DNA from: JACVRW01 sp963826165
GTDB lineage: Bacteria > Actinomycetota > Thermoleophilia > Solirubrobacterales > Thermoleophilaceae
Direction of reading: 5' to 3'
DNA: 64,000 nt
Assembly (NCBI GenBank): GCA_963826165.1
Contig: CAWGWC010000003.1
Coordinates: forward strand, 62,001-126,000
This document shows, one piece after another, positions 15,560 through 22,650 of this stretch. The notes beneath the pieces were generated by a model, which worked only from the letters and a program-made list of their open reading frames with translations, was not told where the DNA came from and searched no databases. The translations under genes were made by a program, and so were the position numbers. How positions within the stretch are numbered: position 1 is the stretch's first letter; the number at the start of each line of letters is the position of its first letter.

Positions 15560-16500
15560 GCGGGCACCCAGGTGTAGCCGAGCGCGCGCGAGGCGTTGCC
15601 GCGGCGCACGATGTCGGCGAAGCCTTCGCCGAACGCGCCCGTCACCGGGTCGGCGCCGCCGTCCGCCACCGGATGGTCGGTGCCGTGTACGAGCTGCCCG
15701 ACGCCCACCACGCTGGCCATCGCCCCGACGGCCCGCGGACCGTAGGAGGAGGTGTCGTAGAAGCAGAGCTCGTCGTGGACCGCGGCCTCGCGCGCGGGCC
15801 CGCCGCGAGCTGCCGTGCGCTCGGCCTGCAGCGGGGCCAGGCCGGCGAGCAGGGCGAAGATCGCGCGCAGACGTGGGAGCTCCGGCCGGACGGCGGCCTG
15901 GAAGCCGTGCCAGGCGGCCTGCTGCTGGGCGACATACGAGGTCGAGGGGTGCCACCACGCCGGGTCGGCGACCCGGCCGTGGCCGGGGGCCGGTCCCGGG
16001 TGGACGAACAGCGGAGCGTCGCGGCTCTCGAGCAACGCCAGCAGCTCGCACACGTCCTGGCTCAGCCGCGGGTGGGCCAGCTCGCCCGCCGGGAGGCACA
16101 CGCCGGAGGCCCCGGCGCACAGCGCTTCACGGGCGAGCTCGGCGCGGCCGGCGACGGGAGGATGGGGAACCGCCGCCCACCAGCCGAGCTCGCCCGGAAG
16201 CTGTTTCCCGGACTCGTTCCAGGCCGACACGGCAGAGAGGAGGCCCTCCGCCCCGACCGGGGACGAAAGCGCGACGAGCGCCCGGTCGACGCCGTGCCGG
16301 GTGAGTCGCTCCACGCGCCGCGCGGGATCGTGGTCGGCGGGGTCGATCTCGAACGCGGGCTCCGCCTCGAGTCGTATCTCCCAGCGACCGTCACGCCTCC
16401 ACAGGGCACGCGGCGCGCTCGCCCGTGTCTCCAGCACTCTCAGGACCGGATCGGGCCAGAGGTGCTGATGGACGTCGTATGAGCTCGCCACGCGAGTCAC
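15556..16500 (-). CDS. Amidohydrolase-2-like TIM-barrel protein
   Basis: A 314-residue metal-dependent hydrolase or decarboxylase. The N-terminal strand ends YDVHQHLWPD (His-x-His metal site), FVHPGPAPGHG marks strand 5-6, and VHGTDHPVADGG near the C-terminus provides the last-strand Asp. These features fit the amidohydrolase-2 group (ACMSD, lactonase-like). It starts at a GTG preceded by an AT-rich stretch (16501-16530) that includes TATAGG and CTATC, a likely promoter. It heads the cupin/carbonic anhydrase group. Confidence 0.8.
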   Translation of the reverse strand: MTRVASSYDVHQHLWPDPVLRVLETRASAPRALWRRDGRWEIRLEAEPAFEIDPADHDPARRVERLTRHGVDRALVALSSPVGAEGLLSAVSAWNESGKQLPGELGWWAAVPHPPVAGRAELAREALCAGASGVCLPAGELAHPRLSQDVCELLALLESRDAPLFVHPGPAPGHGRVADPAWWHPSTSYVAQQQAAWHGFQAAVRPELPRLRAIFALLAGLAPLQAERTAARGGPAREAAVHDELCFYDTSSYGPRAVGAMASVVGVGQLVHGTDHPVADGGADPVTGAFGEGFADIVRRGNASRALGYTWVPA

Positions 16501-16539
16501 GATAGCAATTCCCTATAAACTCGGTAGGGATAGACGGGT

Positions 16540-16947
16540 TTAGGCGTCCGGGTGCTCGAACGGCAGGTCCTGGAAGCGCACCCGCTCGGGCTCGATCAGG
16601 GAGACGATCGCCGTCCGCACCGGGAAATCGCTGCCCACGTAGCGGTTGCTCATCCGGTCCATGATCGCCACCGCCTCCTCCCCCTCCAGCTCCTCCACCA
16701 CCCGCCCGCGGATGACCGCCGAGCGGTAGGGATCGTCCTCGTCGCAGATCGACACGGCCACCCGGCCGTCACGGCGCATGTTGGCGACCTTCAGGTTCGG
16801 CGCGGTGGAGAAGACGGCGAGGCGGTCACCCTCCAGCGCGATCCACACCGGAGAGACCTGTGGCGCGCCGTCGGCCATGAGCGTGCCCACGTGAGCCATG
16901 TTGCGCGCAGAGAGCAGTTCACGGACTTCGGGGGAGAGCTGGGTCAC
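16540..16947 (-). CDS. PPOX-class, probably F420- or FMN-binding protein
   Basis: A 135-residue split-barrel flavoprotein of the pyridoxamine-5-phosphate-oxidase-like fold. Blocks include LSARNMAHVGTLMADGAPQ, SPVWIALEGDRLAVF, NLKVANMRRDGRVAVSI and the C-terminal VRFQDLPFEHP, as in actinobacterial F420-dependent reductases. The GTG start overlaps the stop of the aminotransferase-like gene (GTGA), so it is co-translated with that unusual protein. Cofactor choice (F420 or FMN) is not decidable here. Confidence 0.85.
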   Translation of the reverse strand: MTQLSPEVRELLSARNMAHVGTLMADGAPQVSPVWIALEGDRLAVFSTAPNLKVANMRRDGRVAVSICDEDDPYRSAVIRGRVVEELEGEEAVAIMDRMSNRYVGSDFPVRTAIVSLIEPERVRFQDLPFEHPDA

Positions 16948-18098
16948 CGGCCCAGCGTAGCCCTGACGCGCTCGCCGAGCAGAGCGAGCCGTTCGACGGG
17001 CTCGTTGCTGAACACGAAGCGCAGATGGCGGGCGGCCACCTCGCCGCCCCAGCCGCCCATCGGGGTGGCCGCGACCTTGTGCTCCAGCAGGCGGGCGGAC
17101 AACTCGGCGGGCGCGACGCCGAGGCTCTGCGTGTCGAGCAGCGCCGCCCAAGCCCCGTGGGGCGCCACCACCGGCAGGCCCTGGAGCTGTCGCAGCGTCT
17201 CGTCTCGGCGCCGCTCCCACTCGGCCACGGCCGCGCCGACGTCGTCGTTACCTGGGTCGAGCGCCACCCTGGTGCCGATCTGGGCGAAGCCGCTCGCCAC
17301 CAGGCCGTTGTAGATCTGCGCCCGGGACACGAGGTCGGTCAATTCCGCCGGCATCACCACCCAGCCGATCCGCCAGGCGATCATGCGCTGCTCGCTGGAC
17401 GGCGCGCTGACGATCACCGTGTGGTCGCGCATGCCGGGGAGCGCCGCCGGGTGCAGCACCGACCGGCCGTCGTAGAGCACTCTCTCGAACCCGGACCAGT
17501 AGAGCAGCCAGAGGTGGTGTTCGCGACACAGCCCGGCGATCGCCTCCCACTCCTGCGCAGTGGCCACCCAACCCGTCGGGAACGACGCGTTGTTGATGAA
17601 GATGACGCGCGAGCGGGGCGTGACCGCGGCCCGCAGCGCGTCCAGATCCAGGCGCCACTCCCCCGTGTCCGAGTGCAGGGGCACGAGCCGCGGCGCCGCG
17701 CCCACCAGCCGGACGCGGTTGAGCATGCCGGCGTAGGTGGGATCGGTGAGGATCACCTCGTCGCCCGGATCGGTGAGACACAGCAGGGCGTCGAGCATCG
17801 CCTCGCCCTCGCCGCACGTGATCACCACCTCTCGCCGGGGGTCGTAGCGCGGGCCGCCGCGGCGCTCGATGTACTCGGTCACGGCCTCCTTCAGGTCCTC
17901 CCGGCCGTTGAACGGCAGCCAGCTGTTGGCGTCGTCCTCGCCGGCGGCGGCCCGCGTGGCCTCCACTGCGGCGGCGGGCGGAGGGATGTCGGTGTCCAGG
18001 TTCTCCAGCCGCAGCACGTCGGGGTCGTCGCCGGCCGCCGCGGCGATGCGATCGATGTTGAAGCCTGGGATGTGGTCGAGCCGGGAGGACGCGCGCAT
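16944..18098 (-). CDS. Aminotransferase-fold protein lacking the PLP lysine
   Basis: A 384-residue protein clearly of the class I/II aminotransferase fold: ITCGEGEAMLDALLCL, LTDPTYAGMLNRVRL, PTGWVATAQEWEAI, MIAWRIGWVV and the substrate-carboxylate Arg in RHLRFVFSN. However, the PLP pocket is rewritten. The Asn of N-P-T-G is Phe173, the Asp that binds the pyridine nitrogen is Trp201 with Tyr to Phe204 (LLYWSGFE), and the Schiff-base Lys is Ser235 (SAPSSEQRM). Only two Lys exist in the whole protein, neither near the pocket. It cannot use PLP in the usual way. It lies 8 bases after an H-protein-like gene that also lost its functional lysine, and overlaps the PPOX gene. Role unknown; a binding, structural or new catalytic function is possible. 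Confidence 0.87.
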   Translation of the reverse strand: MRASSRLDHIPGFNIDRIAAAAGDDPDVLRLENLDTDIPPPAAAVEATRAAAGEDDANSWLPFNGREDLKEAVTEYIERRGGPRYDPRREVVITCGEGEAMLDALLCLTDPGDEVILTDPTYAGMLNRVRLVGAAPRLVPLHSDTGEWRLDLDALRAAVTPRSRVIFINNASFPTGWVATAQEWEAIAGLCREHHLWLLYWSGFERVLYDGRSVLHPAALPGMRDHTVIVSAPSSEQRMIAWRIGWVVMPAELTDLVSRAQIYNGLVASGFAQIGTRVALDPGNDDVGAAVAEWERRRDETLRQLQGLPVVAPHGAWAALLDTQSLGVAPAELSARLLEHKVAATPMGGWGGEVAARHLRFVFSNEPVERLALLGERVRATLGR

Positions 18099-18106
18099 CG
18101 GCCGGA

Positions 18107-18586
18107 TTACTTCCGCAGCAGGGCGCCGCTGAAGCAGAACTCGCGCCCGACGGGCAGCTCCTCGTCGAGCGCGGCGCGGTACGAGCGAGCGCTCACCAGG
18201 CGCGCCTCGTCGCGCTCCCAGCAATCGGGCGCGATGCGGGCCACCCAGCCGCTCCCGTACGGCTGGGCCAGCAGGGCCTGTGGAGCACGTTCGAGCAGCG
18301 GGTTGAGCGAGAGCACCGACCCGGCCAGCGGGGAGCCGATCGTGACGGTCCGGCCCGAGCGGCCCTGGACCGTGGCCAGCGTGTCCTCCACCCCCACCGT
18401 CTCCACCGCCCAGAAGCGCAGCTCGGGAGCGAACCAGAGCATCTCGCCGAGCGGAGCGCTGACGCCCACCGTGGCGATGCCTTCGTCGATCGTCGCCCAC
18501 ACGTGCCGGGCGGCCAGATAGCGGCGGTCGGAGGGCAGGACGAAGCGGGCCGAGGGCGCCGCGCGGGTGATTGAGATCTCGGCCAC
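18107..18586 (-). CDS. GcvH-like protein without lipoyl lysine
   Basis: A 159-residue protein whose residues 20-125 follow glycine-cleavage H-protein: RRYLAARHVWATIDEGIATV (cf. the H-protein THEW region), a sandwich core, SPLAGSVLSLNPLLERAPQALL and QPYGSGWVARIAP (cf. DPYGEGW). The lipoyl-lysine turn (E-S-V-K-A) is replaced by VQGRSGR, placing Gly78 where Lys should be, and the only Lys in the protein is its last residue. It therefore cannot carry lipoate. GTG start preceded by GGAGGA. It is the first gene of an operon with the lysine-less aminotransferase-like protein. No other glycine-cleavage gene is in the window. Confidence 0.8.
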   Translation of the reverse strand: MAEISITRAAPSARFVLPSDRRYLAARHVWATIDEGIATVGVSAPLGEMLWFAPELRFWAVETVGVEDTLATVQGRSGRTVTIGSPLAGSVLSLNPLLERAPQALLAQPYGSGWVARIAPDCWERDEARLVSARSYRAALDEELPVGREFCFSGALLRK

Positions 18587-18677
18587 TCCTCCGAGCCTGC
18601 CGCCGCAACCGGACGGAAAACGTGCCTCCGGCCGCCCGGTTTGTCAGGGTGACCAGGCGAACCCCGACCTTCCTCCA

Positions 18678-19289
18678 GTGGCCGACTTTCGAGAGCTTCC
18701 CGAGCACGAGCTGAGCGCCCTCGGTGACGATCAGCTCATCGCCTATCTGCGGGCCGCCCGGGACGCGGGGCGCCACGACGCGATGAAGCCCGCCGTCGCA
18801 GTGCTCGTCTACGGCTACCACGCCACCCTGCTCAACCGGGCGCGCCTCAAGCTGCCCGAGGCCGAGGTGGAGGACGTGGTGGCCGAGACGATCTTCAGCG
18901 CGATCGCCTCCGCGTTCGACGGCAGCTCGGTGGGTGAGTTCAGGAGCTGGCTGCACACCATCCTGTCGCGCCGGATCGCCGACTTCCATGACGCCCGCAG
19001 CCGGCGGCCGAAGACTGCGCCCCTGCCCGGGAACGACGAGGAGACCTGGGGGCCCGAGCCGGAGGTGGCCTTCGAGGGTGACGCCCTGCACGCCCGCGAC
19101 TGCATCCGGCGTGCGCTCGACGAGCTGCGCGACGAGCGCCACCGCCGGGTGATCGACCTGTACGTGCTGGGACCACATTCGGCGGGCGCCGCCGCCGGCA
19201 TGGTGGGCGACGGAATGAGCGAGGCCAATGTCCATCAGATCGCGTCGCGCTTCGAGCGGCGGGTGAAGGAGCTCCTGGAGGAGCGATGA
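18678..19289 (+). CDS. RNA polymerase sigma factor, sigma-70 family
   Basis: A 203-residue sigma factor of ECF-like size. Region 2 is seen at about residues 55-115 (NRARLKLPEAEVEDVVAETI, then FRSWLHTILSRRIADFHDAR, the DNA-melting/-10 recognition helix). Region 4 follows at about 140-200 (CIRRALDELRDERHRRVIDL with the HTH up to EANVHQIASRFERRV). Its HTH is atypical: HSAGAAAGMVGDGMSEANV. GTG start 91 bases from the divergent H-protein-like gene. Its stop overlaps the next gene (ATGA), which suggests that the downstream protein regulates it, in the way anti-sigma factors are often coupled. No classic zinc anti-sigma domain is present. Confidence 0.82.
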   Translation: MADFRELPEHELSALGDDQLIAYLRAARDAGRHDAMKPAVAVLVYGYHATLLNRARLKLPEAEVEDVVAETIFSAIASAFDGSSVGEFRSWLHTILSRRIADFHDARSRRPKTAPLPGNDEETWGPEPEVAFEGDALHARDCIRRALDELRDERHRRVIDLYVLGPHSAGAAAGMVGDGMSEANVHQIASRFERRVKELLEER

Positions 19290-19936
19290 CCGACGTCCAT
19301 CAACTCCTCGACCGCTACAAGCAGGCGCACCGCGCGGACGGCGGCGCCGACCCGCGCCCCTACCTGGCCGAGGTGTCCGGCAGCGACCGCGAGCTGCTCG
19401 CGGGTCTGATCGACGCCTACCTCGAGGCCGCCCCGCGCCGGCCGCTCGACCCGGAGTTGCTGCGCACGTCCGCGGCCGGCCCGCTCGCCGAGGGAGTTCA
19501 GCGCTCGCTGGAGGGCCAGAGCGGCATGTGGCCGTCGCTGCTGCCCCGCCTGCGCGCCCGGGCGCGGCTGAGGCGAGCCGAGCTGGTGTCGCAGCTGGCG
19601 GCCCGGCTCGGCGCCCAGGCGCAGGAGGAGAAGGTGGCCCTCTACTACCACCAGATGGAGCAGGGCCTCCTGCCCGAGGAGGGCGTCTCGGAGACCGTGC
19701 TGGATGCGCTGGGACAGGTGGTGGGCTGGAGCGGCGACGCTCTGCGCCGGGCGGGCCGGCTGCCCAGGCCCGGCCCGGCCCGCGGCGACGCCGGGGCGGT
19801 GTTCGCGCGCACGACCATGGGCCGGGTGGACCCGCCCGCCCCCGGGCGCGCGCCGGCGGACACGCCCGGCGGGCAGGCGCCGGACGAGTGGGACGAGGTC
19901 GACCGCCTGTTTCGCGGCGGCTCCACGTCAGCTTGA
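19286..19936 (+). CDS. Unknown protein with HTH-like segment, partner of the sigma factor
   Basis: A 216-residue soluble protein. Residues 1-60 are helical and resemble the short N-terminal helices seen in sigma-linked regulators (VHQLLDRYKQAHRADGG). Residues about 95-160 (RRAELVSQLAARLGAQAQEE, YYHQMEQGLLPEEGVS, VLDALGQVVGWSGDAL) look like an Xre-type HTH plus dimer helix. The C-terminal 50 residues are Pro/Gly-rich and end WDEVDRLFRGG. Coupled to the sigma factor by a 4-base overlap and followed by an ImmA/IrrE peptidase, it is a candidate cleavable repressor or anti-sigma-like regulator. That role is inference. Confidence 0.6.
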   Translation: MTDVHQLLDRYKQAHRADGGADPRPYLAEVSGSDRELLAGLIDAYLEAAPRRPLDPELLRTSAAGPLAEGVQRSLEGQSGMWPSLLPRLRARARLRRAELVSQLAARLGAQAQEEKVALYYHQMEQGLLPEEGVSETVLDALGQVVGWSGDALRRAGRLPRPGPARGDAGAVFARTTMGRVDPPAPGRAPADTPGGQAPDEWDEVDRLFRGGSTSA

Positions 19937-19960
19937 ACCGCGCGTTGCGACCTCTCTCCC

Positions 19961-20173
19961 ATGCACCCACTGCTCGCGCTATACCGCCATGCCCTGCGCG
20001 TCGCCAACTTCCCGCTAGCGGCCGCGCTCACCCCCGCGCTGCGCGCCGACCCTCACCTGAGCGAACGGGCCGATCGAGAGCTGAGATCGGCGCCCCGTGC
20101 CCCAGCGCGCTGGTCCGCCGCCGCCGAGCGGGCGGTCGACGCCGTGGTGCTCCGCCTGCGCCGGGACGGCTGA
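19961..20173 (+). CDS. Possible small protein between HTH-like and ImmA genes
   Basis: A 70-residue open frame (MHPLLALYRHALRVANF to AERAVDAVVLRLRRDG), helical and basic, filling the 261-base gap between its neighbours. It has no clear SD and no recognised domain, and high GC makes chance frames of this length common. I keep it because it is on the same strand and exactly fits the gap. Confidence 0.35.
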   Translation: MHPLLALYRHALRVANFPLAAALTPALRADPHLSERADRELRSAPRAPARWSAAAERAVDAVVLRLRRDG

Positions 20174-20197
20174 GCACGCCCTACGATCGGGGCGGCC

Positions 20198-20776
20198 ATG
20201 GCGTCTGAGATCGAGCAGCAGGCCGAGCGCGTGCTCGCGGAGGTGCCCGGCTGGCTGTGGAACGGCAATAGCCTCCCGGTGCCGGTCGATCACATCGCCG
20301 ACTCCTGCTTCGGTCTGCACGTCCGTGACGTCGACGACCTGAGCGCCGCGCCCGGCGTACCGGCCCTCGGGACGGCGGAAGGGCTGTCCGGCCTGCTGCT
20401 GCCGTCGCTCGGGGAGATCTGGGTCAACGCCGGTGAGGCGCGCGAGTGGCCTCCGCGCCGTCGCTTCACCATCGGCCACGAGCTCGGTCACTGGTGCCTT
20501 CACCGGCACGAGGGAGCCGTGTGGTGCCGAAAGCACGCGGTGGATCCTCCCGCCGAGGAGACGCCGCCGGCCGGCCCGGAGCCGCGCCGCGCATATCCGC
20601 CCGAGGAGTCCGAGGCCAACGAGTTCGCCGCCGCCCTCTTGATGCCGGCCGACCTGCTGCGCACCCACTACGAGCGCCTGCGCCGCAGCGAGCCCGACGA
20701 CGCGTTCCGCTCGCTGTGCCTGCTCTTCGGCGCGTCGGGCGCCGCCATGAGCCGCCGCCTGCGCCGCGTGGTCTGA
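20198..20776 (+). CDS. ImmA/IrrE-family zinc metallopeptidase
   Basis: A 192-residue soluble peptidase with the zinc site HELGHWCLH (His94, Glu95, His98), then EESEANEFAAALLMPADLLR, the third-ligand region characteristic of ImmA/IrrE. These enzymes cleave Xre-like repressors (ImmR, DdrO) on stress or act as TA-like partners. The likely substrate here is the HTH-like protein two genes upstream. A TACGAT hexamer lies 10 bases before the ATG, so it may also have its own promoter. A Cys-containing insert lies after the zinc motif (residues 108-130). Confidence 0.87.
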   Translation: MASEIEQQAERVLAEVPGWLWNGNSLPVPVDHIADSCFGLHVRDVDDLSAAPGVPALGTAEGLSGLLLPSLGEIWVNAGEAREWPPRRRFTIGHELGHWCLHRHEGAVWCRKHAVDPPAEETPPAGPEPRRAYPPEESEANEFAAALLMPADLLRTHYERLRRSEPDDAFRSLCLLFGASGAAMSRRLRRVV

Positions 20777-20787
20777 CGCGAAGCAGA

Positions 20788-21465
20788 TCAGACGTGGATG
20801 GCCACGAGGCGGCCCCCTATCCGCTCCGGCAGCTCGGGCACGGTGTGGTGGCGGCCGGCCGCGATCCGGCGCGCGGTCCAGGCGGCGGCCGCCGCGTCGA
20901 GGACGTCGTCGGCAGCGGTCGTGCCGATCCGCGGCAACTCGGAGGGGAGGCAGATTCCCTCCCGCTCGAGCAGCCCGCGCCGCTCCATCATCCCGTTCCA
21001 GGAGCGCTTGGGCCAGTCGGCGGGCGATCCCCTCATCGCCGCGAATGACAGCTCGGGATGCACCTCGAAGACCGCGGCCGGATCGCTCTCGAGGCTGGCC
21101 TCCACCTGGAAGATCTTCTCCCGCAGGCCGTGGGTCTGCCGCGATATCCCCTGACCGGTGAGGCGGCGGGCGATCTTCACCGCCTCGGCGTGGTCCTCCG
21201 CCTCTAGCGCGGCGCGCGGCGGCGTGATGAACACGCTGCGCCCGCGGGGGCCGGCCTGCCGGCGCGCCTCCAGGTCGAGCTCGCGGAAGCCGGTCTGCGG
21301 CAGGCCGATCGGAATGTCCACGCCGATCGCCTCCACAGGGCCGATCCGGTCGAGCAGCGTCGCGAAGTCCCCGGCCACCTCGACGCGCGGTACGGCTCCG
21401 GTTTCGGGTCGGTCGAGCAGCACGAACACCCAGCCATCCCTGCAGGCGTCGACGCCGGCAACCAT
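20788..21465 (-). CDS. DUF429 family protein
   Basis: A 225-residue protein of the DUF429 group, a predicted RNase H-like nuclease fold. It shows MVAGVDACRDGWVFVLL (first acidic strand), AIGVDIPIGLP (second Asp), RSVFITPPR, FEVHPELSFAAM (Glu) and AADDVLDAAAAAWTARR. The acidic residues in these blocks form the presumed metal site. Biological role is not established for the family. The ATG at 21465 (with an overlapping GTG one codon earlier) begins at the canonical domain start. It is divergent from an acyl-CoA dehydrogenase with only 27 bases between. Confidence 0.82.
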   Translation of the reverse strand: MVAGVDACRDGWVFVLLDRPETGAVPRVEVAGDFATLLDRIGPVEAIGVDIPIGLPQTGFRELDLEARRQAGPRGRSVFITPPRAALEAEDHAEAVKIARRLTGQGISRQTHGLREKIFQVEASLESDPAAVFEVHPELSFAAMRGSPADWPKRSWNGMMERRGLLEREGICLPSELPRIGTTAADDVLDAAAAAWTARRIAAGRHHTVPELPERIGGRLVAIHV

Positions 21466-21492
21466 CACGCGAGGAATAGCATCCGCGGCCGC
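21466..21492. promoter_or_regulatory. Overlapping divergent -10 elements
   Basis: The 27-base gap holds TAGCAT on the plus strand (10 bases before the acyl-CoA dehydrogenase ATG) and TATTCC on the minus strand (7 bases before the DUF429 ATG). The two hexamers overlap, so polymerases could not occupy both at once. Confidence 0.45.
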
Positions 21493-22626
21493 ATGAACTT
21501 CGACCTCTCCGAGGAGCAGGAGCAGATCCGCCGTCTGGTGCGGGACTTCGCGGAGGGCGAGGTGGCTCCCGCAGCCGAGGAGCTCGACCGCCTCAAGGCC
21601 TTCCCCTACGAGATCGTGGCCAAGCTCGGCAAGCTGGGCCTGATGGGCATCCCGTATCCGGAGGAGGTGGGCGGCGGGGGGGCCGACACACTGAGCTATG
21701 CCCTCGCCGTGGAGGAGCTCGCGCGAGCCGACTCCAGCGTCGCCATCACGGTGGCCGCGCACACCAGCCTGGGCACCTGGCCGATCTACGCCTTCGGCTC
21801 GCCGGACCAGAAGGAGGAGTGGCTGCCGAGCCTGTGCTCGGGGGAGCGGCTCGGCGCGTTCGGCCTGACCGAGCCCGAGGCCGGCTCGGACGCGGGCAAC
21901 ACCCGAACGCGCGCCACCCTCGAGGAGGGTGACTGGGTCGTCAACGGGGCCAAGCAGTTCATCACCAACTCGGGCACCGACATCTCGGCCTTCGTGACCA
22001 TCACCGCGCGCACGGGTGACGACGAGATCTCGAACATCCTCGTCCCCAACGGCACGCCGGGCTACGAGGTGGGCGAGCCCTACCGCAAGATGGGCTGGAA
22101 CGCCTCCGACACGCGGCCGCTCGCCTTCGACGACTGCCGGGTGCCGGAGGAGAACCTGGTGGGGCGGCGCGGTCAGGGCTTCACCCAATTCCTGCAGACG
22201 CTCGACGGCGGCCGGATCAGCGTCAGCGCGATGGGGGTCGGGCTGGCGCAGGGCGCTCTCGATCAAGCGCTCGCCTACGCCAAGGAGCGCGTCGCCTTCG
22301 GCAAGTCGATCTCCAAGTACCAGGCCATCCAGGCCAAGCTGGCCGATCTCTCGACCGAGATCGAGGCCGCCCGGCTGCTCACCTACCGGGCCGCGCTCGA
22401 GAAGGACGCGGGCAAGAACTTCAGCCTCACCGCGGCTCAGGCCAAGCTGAAGACCGGCCGGCTCGCCGTGCGCGCCTCGGAGGAGGCCGTGCAGATCCAC
22501 GGCGGCTACGGCTACATCGAGGAGTACCCGGTGTGCCGTTTCTACCGGGACGCCAAGGTGCTGACCATCGGCGAGGGGACCGACGAGGTCCAGCAGATGG
22601 TGATCGCCCGCGCGCTCGGGTGCTGA
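21493..22626 (+). CDS. Acyl-CoA dehydrogenase
   Basis: A 377-residue FAD-dependent short/medium-chain acyl-CoA dehydrogenase catalysing alpha,beta-desaturation of acyl-CoA and passing electrons to ETF. Signatures: GAFGLTEPEAGSDAGNT (FAD/substrate loop), QFITNSGTD, RVAFGKSISKYQAIQ and the C-terminal catalytic-base segment GEGTDEVQQ near residue 365, plus QIHGGYGYIEEYPV. Start ATG opens with the usual MNFDLSEEQEQIRRLVRDF. It is a single gene here; the divergent neighbour is unrelated. Butyryl- or isobutyryl-CoA are plausible substrates. Confidence 0.92.
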   Translation: MNFDLSEEQEQIRRLVRDFAEGEVAPAAEELDRLKAFPYEIVAKLGKLGLMGIPYPEEVGGGGADTLSYALAVEELARADSSVAITVAAHTSLGTWPIYAFGSPDQKEEWLPSLCSGERLGAFGLTEPEAGSDAGNTRTRATLEEGDWVVNGAKQFITNSGTDISAFVTITARTGDDEISNILVPNGTPGYEVGEPYRKMGWNASDTRPLAFDDCRVPEENLVGRRGQGFTQFLQTLDGGRISVSAMGVGLAQGALDQALAYAKERVAFGKSISKYQAIQAKLADLSTEIEAARLLTYRAALEKDAGKNFSLTAAQAKLKTGRLAVRASEEAVQIHGGYGYIEEYPVCRFYRDAKVLTIGEGTDEVQQMVIARALGC

Positions 22627-22650
22627 CCCCTCGGGTAGCCGGCCCGGATT

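Noticed and set aside
18099..19970. Long upstream extension of the aminotransferase-like frame on the minus strand
   Set aside because: Arg/Pro-rich shadow of the H-protein-like, sigma factor and HTH-like genes; no start signal and the canonical fold begins at 18098.
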